A stretch of 64,000 nt of DNA from Bradyrhizobium sp. 1(2017) (GTDB taxonomy: Bacteria > Pseudomonadota > Alphaproteobacteria > Rhizobiales > Xanthobacteraceae), in assembly GCF_011602485.2 (NCBI RefSeq), contig NZ_CP050022.2:3988001-4052000 (forward strand), in the 5' to 3' direction. A program made the translations under genes and the position numbers. Of the stretch, positions 33,555 through 41,399 are shown one piece after another. Numbering within the stretch: the first letter of the stretch is position 1; every line of letters starts with the position of its first letter. The notes beneath the pieces are model-generated. The model saw only the letters and a program-made list of their open reading frames with translations, did not search any database and had not been told where the DNA came from.

Positions 33555-34913
33555 TCACCTGCTCCCGTCCGGCCCCATCACCAGATCCGGCAGCCAGGTC
33601 GAGATCCCCGGCACGAAGCAGAGCAGCAGCACGGCGAGCATCATCAGGAGCACGAAGGGCAGGGTGCCCCAGATCACCTCGCGCAGGGGAATGTCCGGCG
33701 CGACGTTGCGGATCACGAAGATGTTGAGACCGACGGGCGGATGGATCAGGCCCATCTCCATCACGATGGTCATGACCACGCCGAACCAGATGATGTCGAA
33801 GTTCGCGGCGCGAAGCGGGGGCAGGATGATCGGCGCGGTCATCAGGATGATCGAGACCGGCGGCAGGAAGAAGCCGAGCACGACGACCATGACGAGGATC
33901 GCGAACAAGAGCTCCCAGCGCGGCAGGTGCATCGCGACGATGGATTCGGCCACCGATTGCGAGATGTGCAGATAGCTCATCACGTAGGAATAGAGCAGCG
34001 ACATGCCGATGATCATCATCAGCATGGTCGATTCCCGGATCGTCGACTTCATGATCGGAGCGAGGTCGCTCGGCCGCCACACGCTGTAGATCGCGGCGAT
34101 CAGTGCCAGCGCGAGGAGGCCGCCGAGCCCGGCCGTCTCCGACGGCGTGGCGTAGCCGCCATAGAGCGCGACCATGACGCCGGTGAGCAGCAGCACGAAG
34201 GGGATCACGCGCGGCAGCACGCTGAAGCGTTCGGCCAGGGTATATTCGTCGCGGGCGAGGATTGCCGCCTCCGGTCCGCCGTTCTTGTAGGCCGCTTCTG
34301 CGGCGGCATATTCCTGGCGGAACCGAATGACGGCATAGCCGCCGAACAGGAAGACCAGCAGCAGGCCGGGGCCGATGCCGGCGAGGAACAGCCGCCCGAG
34401 CGATTTTTCGGCGGCGACCGCGAACAGGATCATGGTGATCGAGGGTGGCAGCAGGATGCCGAGCGTGCCGCCCGCTGCGATGATGCCGGCGGCGAAGCCT
34501 CCGGAATAGCCGCGCTTGCGCATCTCGGGGATGCCGGCCGAGCCGATCGCCGAGCAGGTCGCGGGGCTCGAGCCCGCCATCGCCGCGAACAGCGCGCAGG
34601 CGAACACGTTGGCAACGCCGAGGCCGCCGGGCACGCGATGCAGCCAGGCATGCAGCGCCGAATAGAGGTCCTGGCCGGCGCGCGACTTGCCGATCGCGGC
34701 GCCCTTCAGGATGAACAGCGGGATCGATAACAGCGTGATCGAGGCCATTTCCTCGTAGACGTTCTGCGTCACCGTATCGAGCGACGCGGCAGGCATGTAG
34801 ATGGCCATGAATACGACTGCGACCGCGCCGAGCGCGAACGCGATCGGCATGCCCGAAAACATCACGAGCAGCGTGGCGATCCCGTAGGCGAGACCGATAC
34901 CGAAAACGCTCAT
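33555..34913 (-). CDS. dctM: TRAP transporter large membrane subunit (DctM)
   Basis: A 452-residue protein of about twelve helices starting MSVFGIGLAYGIATLLVMFS. It shows typical DctM blocks such as ALFAAMAGSSPATCSAIGSA, GYSGGFAAGIIAAGGTLGIL and the late HPPVGLNIFVIRNVAPDIPL. It drives sodium-coupled uptake of organic acids with DctQ and DctP. It overlaps the DctQ gene by four bases and is convergent with the HMG-CoA lyase gene, 44 bases away. Confidence 0.93.
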   Translation of the reverse strand: MSVFGIGLAYGIATLLVMFSGMPIAFALGAVAVVFMAIYMPAASLDTVTQNVYEEMASITLLSIPLFILKGAAIGKSRAGQDLYSALHAWLHRVPGGLGVANVFACALFAAMAGSSPATCSAIGSAGIPEMRKRGYSGGFAAGIIAAGGTLGILLPPSITMILFAVAAEKSLGRLFLAGIGPGLLLVFLFGGYAVIRFRQEYAAAEAAYKNGGPEAAILARDEYTLAERFSVLPRVIPFVLLLTGVMVALYGGYATPSETAGLGGLLALALIAAIYSVWRPSDLAPIMKSTIRESTMLMMIIGMSLLYSYVMSYLHISQSVAESIVAMHLPRWELLFAILVMVVVLGFFLPPVSIILMTAPIILPPLRAANFDIIWFGVVMTIVMEMGLIHPPVGLNIFVIRNVAPDIPLREVIWGTLPFVLLMMLAVLLLCFVPGISTWLPDLVMGPDGSR

Positions 34914-35464
34914 GGCCGCTTGGCTCCGGCGAAAGGCAGCGCAAGCTGCACGAGGATCTGGATGCAGAGCAGGCTCATCCCGAGCGCCATCAGCGTGTAG
35001 GGAATGGCGAGCGGCGGCGACCACATCGAGTTCGAGACCTGGCCGTCGACATAGGCTTCGTGAGCCAGCGTCCAGGATTTCCAGGTGAAGAAGGCGCAGA
35101 ACAGGAACGTCGCGACGTCGACCAGCCAGAGCCGGACTTTGTTCGCGAGCGGCGAGAGCAGGCCGACGAAGGCCTCGATGCCGATGTGGCCGCGGTTCTG
35201 CTGCACATAGGCGGCCGTCATGAAGGTGGCGCCGACCAGCAGGAACACGGCGGCTTCGTCCTGCCAGTAATTGGCGGCCTTGAACAGAGCGCGGCTGAGC
35301 ACGCTGTAGCTCAGGATCGCACAGGCTGCGACCAGCGCGATCGCAGCGAACACGACGATGATGCTGTTGAGGATGGCGAGGACACGATCGATCGCTGCCG
35401 CAGGGCCAGTCCCTGCGGCAGCGTTCGCCTGGTCATCACGATCCGGAAGCGGACCGTGGCTCAT
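34910..35464 (-). CDS. dctQ: TRAP transporter small membrane subunit (DctQ)
   Basis: A 184-residue, four-helix protein starting MSHGPLPDRDDQANAAAGTG. It has the DctQ-type pattern AILSYSVLSRALFKAANYWQ then DEAAVFLLVGATFMTAAYVQ and the RGHIGIEAFVGLLSP block. It overlaps dctP and dctM by four bases each, so the three are translationally coupled. Confidence 0.9.
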   Translation of the reverse strand: MSHGPLPDRDDQANAAAGTGPAAAIDRVLAILNSIIVVFAAIALVAACAILSYSVLSRALFKAANYWQDEAAVFLLVGATFMTAAYVQQNRGHIGIEAFVGLLSPLANKVRLWLVDVATFLFCAFFTWKSWTLAHEAYVDGQVSNSMWSPPLAIPYTLMALGMSLLCIQILVQLALPFAGAKRP

Positions 35465-36483
35465 GCCGCGACGTCGGTGGCAAGCTTGAGCAGCTTCGCA
35501 GCGGTCGCGGTCTTGGCGCCGTAGTCCTTCCACGCGGTGTCGCGCGCGATATCCCGCCACTTGCCGACCGTCGCGGCATCGAGCGCCGAGACCTTGGCGC
35601 CGGCCTTCTCATAGACCTTGGCGACCTCGATGTCGTCGTCCTGCGCACCCTTGCGGCCGAAGGCCTCGAGCTCGGTGCCGACCGCGAGCAGGACATCTTG
35701 ATGGTTCTTCGGCAGCTTGTCGAAGATCGCCTTCGACATCATCAAGGGCTCGAGCATGAACCAGTAGGAGGCGCCTGCGCCCGAGGTCAGCGACTTCGCG
35801 ACCTCTTCGAGGCGGAAGGAGATCAGGCTGGTCGAGGAGGTGATGCCGGCATCGCAGGCGCCGGTCTGCATCGCCGCGTAGATTTCGTTGGACGGCACCG
35901 ACAGCACCGAGGCGCCGGCGGTCTGCAGCACCATGTCCATCTCGCGCGAGCCGCCACGCACCTTGAGGCCCTTGGCATCTTCTGGCGCGACGATCGGCTT
36001 GGAGCGGCTGGCGACGCCGCCGGCCTGCCAGACCCAGGTGAGCAGGATAATGCCCTTGTCGGCGAGGAAGTCGGTCAGCGCCTTGCCGACGGGCTCCTTC
36101 TTCCAGCGCAGGCCCTGGTCGTAAGTGGTGACGAGGCCCGGCATCAGGCCGATATTGGTTTCCGGCAATTCGCCGCCGGCGTAGGGCATCGGATAGAGGC
36201 TGATGTCGAGCGCGCCCTTGCGCATCGCGGAGAACTGCGCGTTGGTCTTGATCAGCGAGGAGTTCGGATAGATTTCGGCGGCGATGTCCCCATTGCTGCG
36301 CTTGGCGACTTCGGCGGCGAACATGCGGCAGAGCCGGTCGCGGAAATCGCCCTTGTCGATGGTGCCGCCGGGGAATTGGTGCGAGATCTTCAGCGTGGTG
36401 GCGGCGTGCGCCGTACCGGTGCCAAAGCGGAGAATGGCGGGGGCGGCGACAGCAGTCGCGAGCAGGTGGCGGCGCGTGAACAT
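35461..36483 (-). CDS. dctP: TRAP transporter substrate-binding protein (DctP)
   Basis: A 340-residue periplasmic binding protein with a Tat-like signal (MFTRRHLLATAVAAPAILRF). DctP features are LKISHQFPGGTIDKGDFRDR, the DISLYPMPYAGGELPE stretch, and GLKVRGGSREMDMVLQTAGA, where the conserved Arg would bind the carboxylate of the substrate. The substrate is unknown. Its place beside leucine catabolism makes branched keto or carboxylic acids possible, but there is no direct evidence. Confidence 0.92.
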   Translation of the reverse strand: MFTRRHLLATAVAAPAILRFGTGTAHAATTLKISHQFPGGTIDKGDFRDRLCRMFAAEVAKRSNGDIAAEIYPNSSLIKTNAQFSAMRKGALDISLYPMPYAGGELPETNIGLMPGLVTTYDQGLRWKKEPVGKALTDFLADKGIILLTWVWQAGGVASRSKPIVAPEDAKGLKVRGGSREMDMVLQTAGASVLSVPSNEIYAAMQTGACDAGITSSTSLISFRLEEVAKSLTSGAGASYWFMLEPLMMSKAIFDKLPKNHQDVLLAVGTELEAFGRKGAQDDDIEVAKVYEKAGAKVSALDAATVGKWRDIARDTAWKDYGAKTATAAKLLKLATDVAA

Positions 36484-36804
36484 GGTGTGATCCCCTTGGA
36501 CGGTTCTTTGGACGGTTCTGCTTGGCGTGATTTTGGGTTGGGTGGTCGAGACCGCGGGTGTGCCCATCCTAGCCGGTCCTCACCCGATGATCTCTCATCT
36601 GATAGTTCGAGACCGCGTGCCGCGGCAAGTGTCGACCGTGCTGCGCTGCACACTTCCGATCCGCACGGGCTACGTCATTTCCGGGATGGCGGCAGCCAAC
36701 AGAAATTTACCGATGGTCGGCGTAACAATGCCGCGTGGCCATCCGTCGAGACAGGATAGCGGCATCCGTCGCTGACAAACGCAATCTCGAAGGGAAGACT
36801 GCTC
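36484..36804. other. Intergenic region between dctP and the MxKDx gene
   Basis: About 320 bases. Next to dctP lies a perfect 12-bp tandem duplication TTGGACGGTTCT at 36496-36507 and 36508-36519, inside its leader. The rest must hold divergent promoters, but I recognise no -35/-10 pair. No gene. Confidence 0.5.
36496..36519 (-). repeat. 12-bp tandem repeat in the dctP leader
   Basis: Two exact copies of TTGGACGGTTCT lie head to tail, 13-36 bases upstream of the dctP ATG. It could be a regulator site or a small slip duplication. The GTTC spacing within it is eight, so it is not a LexA box. Confidence 0.55.
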
Positions 36805-37047
36805 ATGACCATTCGCACCCGCATCGTGCTCGGCGTCTCGGCTGCCGTTCTGTCGCTTGGCCTCGCGCTGTCGCCGGCCGCCTTCGCCCAGGACAAGATG
36901 GGCAAGGACGACGGCATGATGAAGAAGGACACGATGTCCAAGGACGGCATGAAGAAGGATCACATGTCGAAGGACGACGGCATGAAAAAGGATCACATGT
37001 CGAAGGACGGGATGAAGAAAGACGACGGGATGATGAAGAAGAACTGA
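36805..37047 (+). CDS. MxKDx pentapeptide-repeat exported protein
   Basis: An 80-residue protein with a signal peptide (MTIRTRIVLGVSAAVLSLGL, cleaved near AAFAQ) and a mature part made of Lys/Asp/Met repeats: units of about five residues such as MKKDH, MSKDD, MKKDG. This is the penta_MxKDx repeat family. The dense Met/Asp/Lys could bind metal ions, but this is untested. No other domain. Confidence 0.85.
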   Translation: MTIRTRIVLGVSAAVLSLGLALSPAAFAQDKMGKDDGMMKKDTMSKDGMKKDHMSKDDGMKKDHMSKDGMKKDDGMMKKN

Positions 37048-37175
37048 CCTTCCGTCGTCATCGCGCGACGCTGGCACTCGGCGGAGCCGTACGATCGCGA
37101 AATCCGGGTGCGGTCCCATGGACCGCCCCGGAATGACGCTTCAGTTCAATTTCAATTGAACGTGAAGTTTGAGCA

Positions 37176-37523
37176 TCACTTGCGCTTGGCCTTGCGGGCC
37201 GCGTAGCGGGCATCGCGCTTGGCCTTTTGCTCGGCTTCGAGCGCAGCGCGCTGTGCTTCGGCTTCCTCGGCCTCGCGCGCAATTCGCGCGGCCTCGGCGG
37301 CCTTGGCTTCTTCCTCGAGGCGCTTCTGCTCGGCTCTTTCAGCTTCGCGCGCAGCCTTGGTCTCGGCTCGCTTGGCCGCGAGAGCCTCGCGTTCGGCACG
37401 CTTCGCCGCCACCGTAGGATCATCGGGCCCCGGTTGCGACTTGAACTTGTTCAAAAGATTTTTGCGGGCGTCCTGTGCCGCCTTTTGCCGGTCTGCAAAG
37501 CCGGGTTCCCTGAATCCACTCAT
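37176..37523 (-). CDS. DUF6481 family highly charged helical protein
   Basis: A 115-residue protein. MSGFREPGFADRQKAAQDAR and KNLLNKFKSQPGPDDPTVAA begin it; the rest is one long Ala/Glu/Lys/Arg helix ending RDARYAARKAKRK. The N-terminal FREPxFADRQKAAxxARKxLL block is the DUF6481 signature as I know it. Probably cytoplasmic. Role unknown. Confidence 0.75.
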   Translation of the reverse strand: MSGFREPGFADRQKAAQDARKNLLNKFKSQPGPDDPTVAAKRAEREALAAKRAETKAAREAERAEQKRLEEEAKAAEAARIAREAEEAEAQRAALEAEQKAKRDARYAARKAKRK

Positions 37524-37790
37524 CGACGAGCCTTGTCTTCCTCGCTTTCGATCCTACATCAGTGCCAGTTGGTACGTCGGCTGGGCATAGCAGGCGCCGC
37601 GCGACGTAGAAGCGTGTACATCGGCGCGCGTCGCGAAGCCACCCATAATCGCAGCCGATCAGGTCAACGAAAAATCGCCCCCTCCGACGATCTCTCGTAG
37701 CCAGGAAAAACTGCCGAATTGTGATCTCCTTCATAAGGAGCACACCGGGCGGCGCCTAGCGTCCGCCCGTCTACGAGACGGAGCACGGGC

Positions 37791-38018
37791 ATGACGATCT
37801 CAAGACTGACCCTCAAGGCGCTCGCGCTCACCCTGGTGGTCGCTGCGTTGGTCGGTGCCACGCTGCTCTTCGCGCGTCCGCAACCCATCGAGAGTGCCGT
37901 CCTGGGTGCCGATTGGGAGTGTACCCGGACCGCGTTCGTGGTCACGACCTGCGCACCACGGGCGATCCCGGCGGTCGAGACGTCGCGCAAGGAAGCAATC
38001 CGGCCGACCCGAGGCTAA
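37791..38018 (+). CDS. Small single-pass or exported protein (75 aa)
   Basis: MTISRLTLKALALTLVVAAL forms an N-terminal hydrophobic helix, then LFARPQPIESAVLGADWECT and RTAFVVTTCAPR with two cysteines that could form a disulfide outside the membrane. The ADWECxxTxFVxTTC pattern recurs in rhizobial small exported proteins. Function unknown. Confidence 0.55.
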   Translation: MTISRLTLKALALTLVVAALVGATLLFARPQPIESAVLGADWECTRTAFVVTTCAPRAIPAVETSRKEAIRPTRG

Positions 38019-38092
38019 ATGGCATCGCCGGTCGGATGTGACGCCACGTCGCAGAGCTGATAAAGGCATCTGACTCGAGCGACCAAGCAGCC

Positions 38093-38305
38093 ATGTCGAA
38101 GACCGAGCCGGGCCTAAGGCCCAAATCCTCTCCAAAGTCCCCATCGGGCGACAGCCGTCGCGGCGCCGTCGCCGGCTTGCTGATCGCGGCTCTGATCCTG
38201 GGCATCGGGTGGTGGCTTGCCCGCGACCTCACCTCGGCCAGCAAGATGCAGGACTGCCTGATGTCGGGGCGGACCAATTGCAACGTGATCGAGCCGGCCC
38301 GATAG
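38093..38305 (+). CDS. Small single-pass membrane protein (70 aa)
   Basis: MSKTEPGLRPKSSPKSPSGD is a polar N-terminus, followed by one helix (AVAGLLIAALILGIGWWLAR) and a short tail with two cysteines (MQDCLMSGRTNCNVIEPAR). The tail CLMSGRTNCxxI pattern looks conserved and may face the periplasm. It lies 74 bases after the gene ending at 38018, possibly the same transcript. Confidence 0.55.
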   Translation: MSKTEPGLRPKSSPKSPSGDSRRGAVAGLLIAALILGIGWWLARDLTSASKMQDCLMSGRTNCNVIEPAR

Positions 38306-38488
38306 AAGCGGCCCCGCCCGCCGGGAGCGGCGCGCTGGAGCCGAAAAATTGTCGTGATCTTAATCATTTGTAACGGGACTTAGCCGATCAAGCAGGTCAG
38401 TTATGTCGGCCGGCATCAGCCCGGTGCGAGACGAATCGGCTGTCGCGCCAGGGACCACGGCCATCGAGAGAGTAGGGGGCGAGCACGC

Positions 38489-39247
38489 ATGAGTGCTTCC
38501 AGACGCACGAAGATCATCATTCCCTTGGTTTCGGCCATGTCGTTGCTGGCGCTGTCGGCGCAGGCGCAGGAGGCCAGACCGCCGAGGGAGGCCGGGCCAG
38601 CCGCAGGCGCGCCGCCCCAGGCCAATCAGAACATCCGCAAGGGTCCCCCGCCGCAGCAGGCGGCCCGACCCGCGCCGCAGCCCGGCGCGCAGCCGCGTCC
38701 CGGCGGTCCCGGCCCGCACAACGCCGGCGGCCCGCCGCCTGGCCGCCATTACGCCCGCGGGCCCGCGCCGGAGCGCGATTGGGGCGGTCACGCCTATCGC
38801 GGCAACCGCGCCTGGGATGGCGGACGCTGGCGCCACGAGGTCCGCAACGGCCGCTCCGGCTGGTGGTGGGATGTCGGCGGGGTCTGGTATTATTATCCGC
38901 AGCGCATGGCGGGACCGCCGGCCTATATCTCGGAGGATTATTACGACGACGTGCCGGTGGCCTATGCCCCGGCGCCGCCTCCGGTCGCATATGCACCTCC
39001 GCCTCCGCCGCCGGCTGATCCGGGCGCGAGCGCGCTGGGCGGCGCCATTGTCGGCGGCGTGCTGGGCGGGCTGCTCTCGGGCAATGCAACCGGGGCTGCG
39101 GCCGGCGCGGTTCTCGGCGGGGCAACCGGCGCGATCGCCGGCGCCACGGCCGCCTCGCAACCGGGCTATTATCTGGCACAGGGCGTTTGCTATTACCGCT
39201 ATCCGAACGGTCAGTACGTGCAGGCCGATCCCCGCGCGTGCTATTGA
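38489..39247 (+). CDS. Exported Pro/Gly-rich protein with glycine zipper
   Basis: A 252-residue protein with a signal peptide (IIIPLVSAMSLLALSAQAQE), a low-complexity Pro/Ala/Gly/Gln/Arg region (about 27-110), a small WRHEVRNGRSGWWWDVGGVW domain near residue 130, and a glycine-zipper pair of helices (ALGGAIVGGVLGGLLSGNAT, AAGAVLGGATGAIAGATAAS) near the end. It finishes with a CYYRYPNGQYVQADPRACY motif with a likely disulfide. It is probably an outer-membrane or periplasmic protein. Confidence 0.7.
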   Translation: MSASRRTKIIIPLVSAMSLLALSAQAQEARPPREAGPAAGAPPQANQNIRKGPPPQQAARPAPQPGAQPRPGGPGPHNAGGPPPGRHYARGPAPERDWGGHAYRGNRAWDGGRWRHEVRNGRSGWWWDVGGVWYYYPQRMAGPPAYISEDYYDDVPVAYAPAPPPVAYAPPPPPPADPGASALGGAIVGGVLGGLLSGNATGAAAGAVLGGATGAIAGATAASQPGYYLAQGVCYYRYPNGQYVQADPRACY

Positions 39248-39398
39248 GTCATCCGGATCGGATATGATGCGCAGAGGCGGGCTCGGGCCCGCCTCTTTCG
39301 TTTGGTGCCGGCGATGGCTTCAAATTAGCGCTGGCGCTCGGTGCCGCGTCACGCAAATCTCAAAAGAAAACGTCGGATGATTCGCGGGGGATGTGGAC

Positions 39399-39491
39399 AT
39401 GCTGGATGCGATCCAGATCAGCATGGCGTTGTGGGCCATGATCGTTTGCGGCGGGATTAAACTCTCGCAGGTGCTGCACTACCTGTTCTAG
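39399..39491 (+). CDS. 30-residue hydrophobic peptide
   Basis: ATG at 39399 behind GGGGGATG gives MLDAIQISMALWAMIVCGGI and KLSQVLHYLF. A single helix spans most of it. The good ribosome site and its place between two genes suggest a real micro-gene, but evidence is thin. Confidence 0.35.
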   Translation: MLDAIQISMALWAMIVCGGIKLSQVLHYLF

Positions 39492-39542
39492 CTCACGATC
39501 GGCGCCGCGCCTCTTGCCGCGGCACACGGATCGTTGCGCGCA

Positions 39543-39719
39543 TCAGGACACCAGCCTGCTGAAGAACGCTATCGCGGCCCAGACCAGGCCTCCGATCCAG
39601 GCCAGCATCACGACGGTGATGGTCCCGAGATAGGCGATACCCAGCAGGTCGGGCTTTTGTCGTTCTGTCGGGACGACCACCTGGGCAGCTGATTTGTGTG
39701 TCATGACCGGAAAGACCAT
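39543..39719 (-). CDS. Small membrane protein (58 aa)
   Basis: MVFPVMTHKSAAQVVVPTER and QKPDLLGIAYLGTITVVMLA then WIGGLVWAAIAFFSRLVS: a polar N-terminus with a two-segment hydrophobic C-terminus. MTHKS (39704) is an alternative start. Function unknown. Confidence 0.5.
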   Translation of the reverse strand: MVFPVMTHKSAAQVVVPTERQKPDLLGIAYLGTITVVMLAWIGGLVWAAIAFFSRLVS

Positions 39720-39982
39720 CGTGTCCTGCGCTCGTGTAAGCGCTTGCGCTCCCCGGGGAGCCTTCAATGATGTCTAGCGGCGAAGTCGTCAGCGGGCTGT
39801 GATGCAATTCACAGATCGGCCTGAAGGAACGGCGGCTGCGGCTTCACGATCGGCACGTGCATCGAAGCAATCGTGCTGCATCTCACGCGACGATACCGCC
39901 GGGCTGCCAGGGTTGACCCCGCAATCATACGGACGAAATTGCCATGCGCTTGTCCAGATCGTCTGGTTATAGGGTCAGCGTC

Positions 39983-40132
39983 ATGTGTAGCCAGTACGAT
40001 CCACAGCATCAAGCCGAGGCCGCAATGAAGCGGGCCGCAGCGTCCGAAGGCGCCGACCGGCAACGCCTGATCGAGCTCGCCCTGGCCTGGCACCAGCTTG
40101 CCCGCGAGCGGCGCGAGGAGCGGACCGACTAG
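39983..40132 (+). CDS. Small helical protein (49 aa)
   Basis: MCSQYDPQHQAEAAMKRAAA and SEGADRQRLIELALAWHQLA form one charged helix. The AAxEGADRQRLIELALAWxxLA block looks like a conserved rhizobial micro-protein. A terminator follows at 40164. Function unknown. Confidence 0.55.
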   Translation: MCSQYDPQHQAEAAMKRAAASEGADRQRLIELALAWHQLARERREERTD

Positions 40133-40163
40133 AGGCCGGCTGGGCTTGTTCGAGACAAGAAAA

Positions 40164-40197
40164 ACCCCGTGCTCGGGGGACAAGCGCGGGGTTCTTC
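40164..40197 (+). terminator. Rho-independent terminator
   Basis: ACCCCGTGCT (40164-40173) pairs with AGCGCGGGGT (40183-40192) with one T-G pair, preceded by AAAA and followed by TTCTTC. It lies 32 bases past the stop of the gene at 39983. Confidence 0.75.
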
Positions 40198-40371
40198 AAA
40201 GCCGACCGGGGCTGCAGGTCGGCACCACTCTATTTCACCGGTCCAACGTGCCGGTCGTGGTCCCGTTCCACGGCGCGCCGAATTTTGTCAGGCTGCGACC
40301 GAAGGCGCGATCAATCCGCCCGGACTGGATCAGACGCAGGAACATTCGATCCGCAGCAGCGTTGGCCGGCC

Positions 40372-40590
40372 ATGACCGACCCCGAGTTGCGTGCACAATC
40401 TTTCGAAATCGCCTGGAGATATCTCGACCAATCCGGACTGCTCACCGGTGAGCCCAAGGATTCGGCTCGCTTCATCCTGAACAGGATCGACCGCATGATG
40501 CTGCGTGGGGAGCGGCGCAGACTGCTGCTGTCAAACGCCGCGATCGACGCCTACCGGCTGCGGCCGGTACTCGTGACGCTCGATGCATAA
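40372..40590 (+). CDS. Small hypothetical protein (72 aa)
   Basis: MTDPELRAQSFEIAWRYLDQ continues SGLLTGEPKDSARFILNRID and RMMLRGERRRLLLSNAAIDA. Helical and basic, with a folded look, conserved-like. ATG 40372 is chosen because the upstream frame is low-complexity. Its end overlaps the convergent frame at 40531. Function unknown. Confidence 0.55.
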   Translation: MTDPELRAQSFEIAWRYLDQSGLLTGEPKDSARFILNRIDRMMLRGERRRLLLSNAAIDAYRLRPVLVTLDA

Positions 40591-40848
40591 TTCATAGGTG
40601 GCAGGACGAGCCGTCTGGTCGCTTCCACGCGCCCAAGCCTGATTGCCACGTGCCCAGGCCTGAACGGCGAAGGCCAGATGATGGTGACCGATTGCGGCGT
40701 GCGTCAGGGACGCTTGCACCACTTCAAGCCGCTTTGCGATTCCACTCGGACTGACATCCACCGTAGCGTCGATCGCGAGGAAGGCAATCGCGGTCGAGGC
40801 GACCCCCGAGGTGATCGCCATTCTCGTCCAATCCGATCGCGGCATCAC
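40531..40848 (-). CDS. Possible exported small protein (105 aa)
   Basis: MMPRSDWTRMAITSGVASTA begins a signal-like stretch (IAFLAIDATVDVSPSG follows). The middle has an imperfect repeat AWARGNQAWARGS. The last 20 codons overlap the convergent gene at 40372 on the other strand, so the true end or the whole call is uncertain. Confidence 0.35.
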   Translation of the reverse strand: MMPRSDWTRMAITSGVASTAIAFLAIDATVDVSPSGIAKRLEVVQASLTHAAIGHHHLAFAVQAWARGNQAWARGSDQTARPATYELCIERHEYRPQPVGVDRGV

Positions 40849-41029
40849 AACTTCCTACGACAGCATTTGCGCATGCCGCATAAGTAGGGCGCTTCGGTCC
40901 GCCGTACAGGCCTGCGCACGTTTTGTTGAAGGACGAACGAATTTGCGAAGACGCCCCGGAGGCGCCGCGCTCTGCAAGAGCGGACTAACGCTCGAATCGA
41001 CGAGACGGGACACGGCGTCGTGAACGAGG

Positions 41030-41053
41030 AAAAAGCCCCCGAAGGGGCTTGCT
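41030..41053 (-). terminator. Terminator of the DUF2171 gene
   Basis: AAGCCCC and GGGGCTT form a short stem around a CGAA-type loop; on the minus strand it is followed by TTTTTCC. It lies just past the stop of the gene at 41058. Confidence 0.7.
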
Positions 41054-41057
41054 GTCG

Positions 41058-41285
41058 TTATGCCGCTTCCTGCTTGGGCACGGCGTCGGCATTCACCGAC
41101 AGCTTGACGATGTCACCCTCGACGGCACCGACATATTTCGTGTCGATGTAGTGATGGTGGTCCTTGTGACCTTCGGGGCTGTCCTTCCGCGTCAGCTTGA
41201 TGCGGTTGCCCTCGACGCGGTCGACGGTGCCGACATGCGCCCCGTCTTTGCCGATGATCTTCATATGCTCTCTGATTTCCGACAT
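41058..41285 (-). CDS. DUF2171 family protein (75 aa)
   Basis: MSEIREHMKIIGKDGAHVGT and VDRVEGNRIKLTRKDSPEGH, followed by KDHHHYIDTKYVGAVEGDIV: a PRC-barrel-like small beta protein fitting DUF2171. A GGAGG ribosome site precedes the ATG and a terminator follows. Role unknown. Confidence 0.85.
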   Translation of the reverse strand: MSEIREHMKIIGKDGAHVGTVDRVEGNRIKLTRKDSPEGHKDHHHYIDTKYVGAVEGDIVKLSVNADAVPKQEAA

Positions 41286-41399
41286 GTGGTCCTCCTTTGC
41301 GGAGTCCCAACGGCCGACATCGCGCTTCGTTGCAGCGGCGCCGTTGGACCCAAGGCGGTTTCCGGGCGTTGACGTCGGATCGGATCAGCCAAGACGCAC

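Noticed and set aside
36503..36518. GTTC-like pair upstream of dctP as a possible LexA box
   Set aside because: The spacing between the two GTTC is eight, not seven; it is explained by the 12-bp tandem duplication.
40088..40102. Sigma-54-like TGGCAC...TTGC
   Set aside because: Spacing is one base short and the site lies inside a small coding region.
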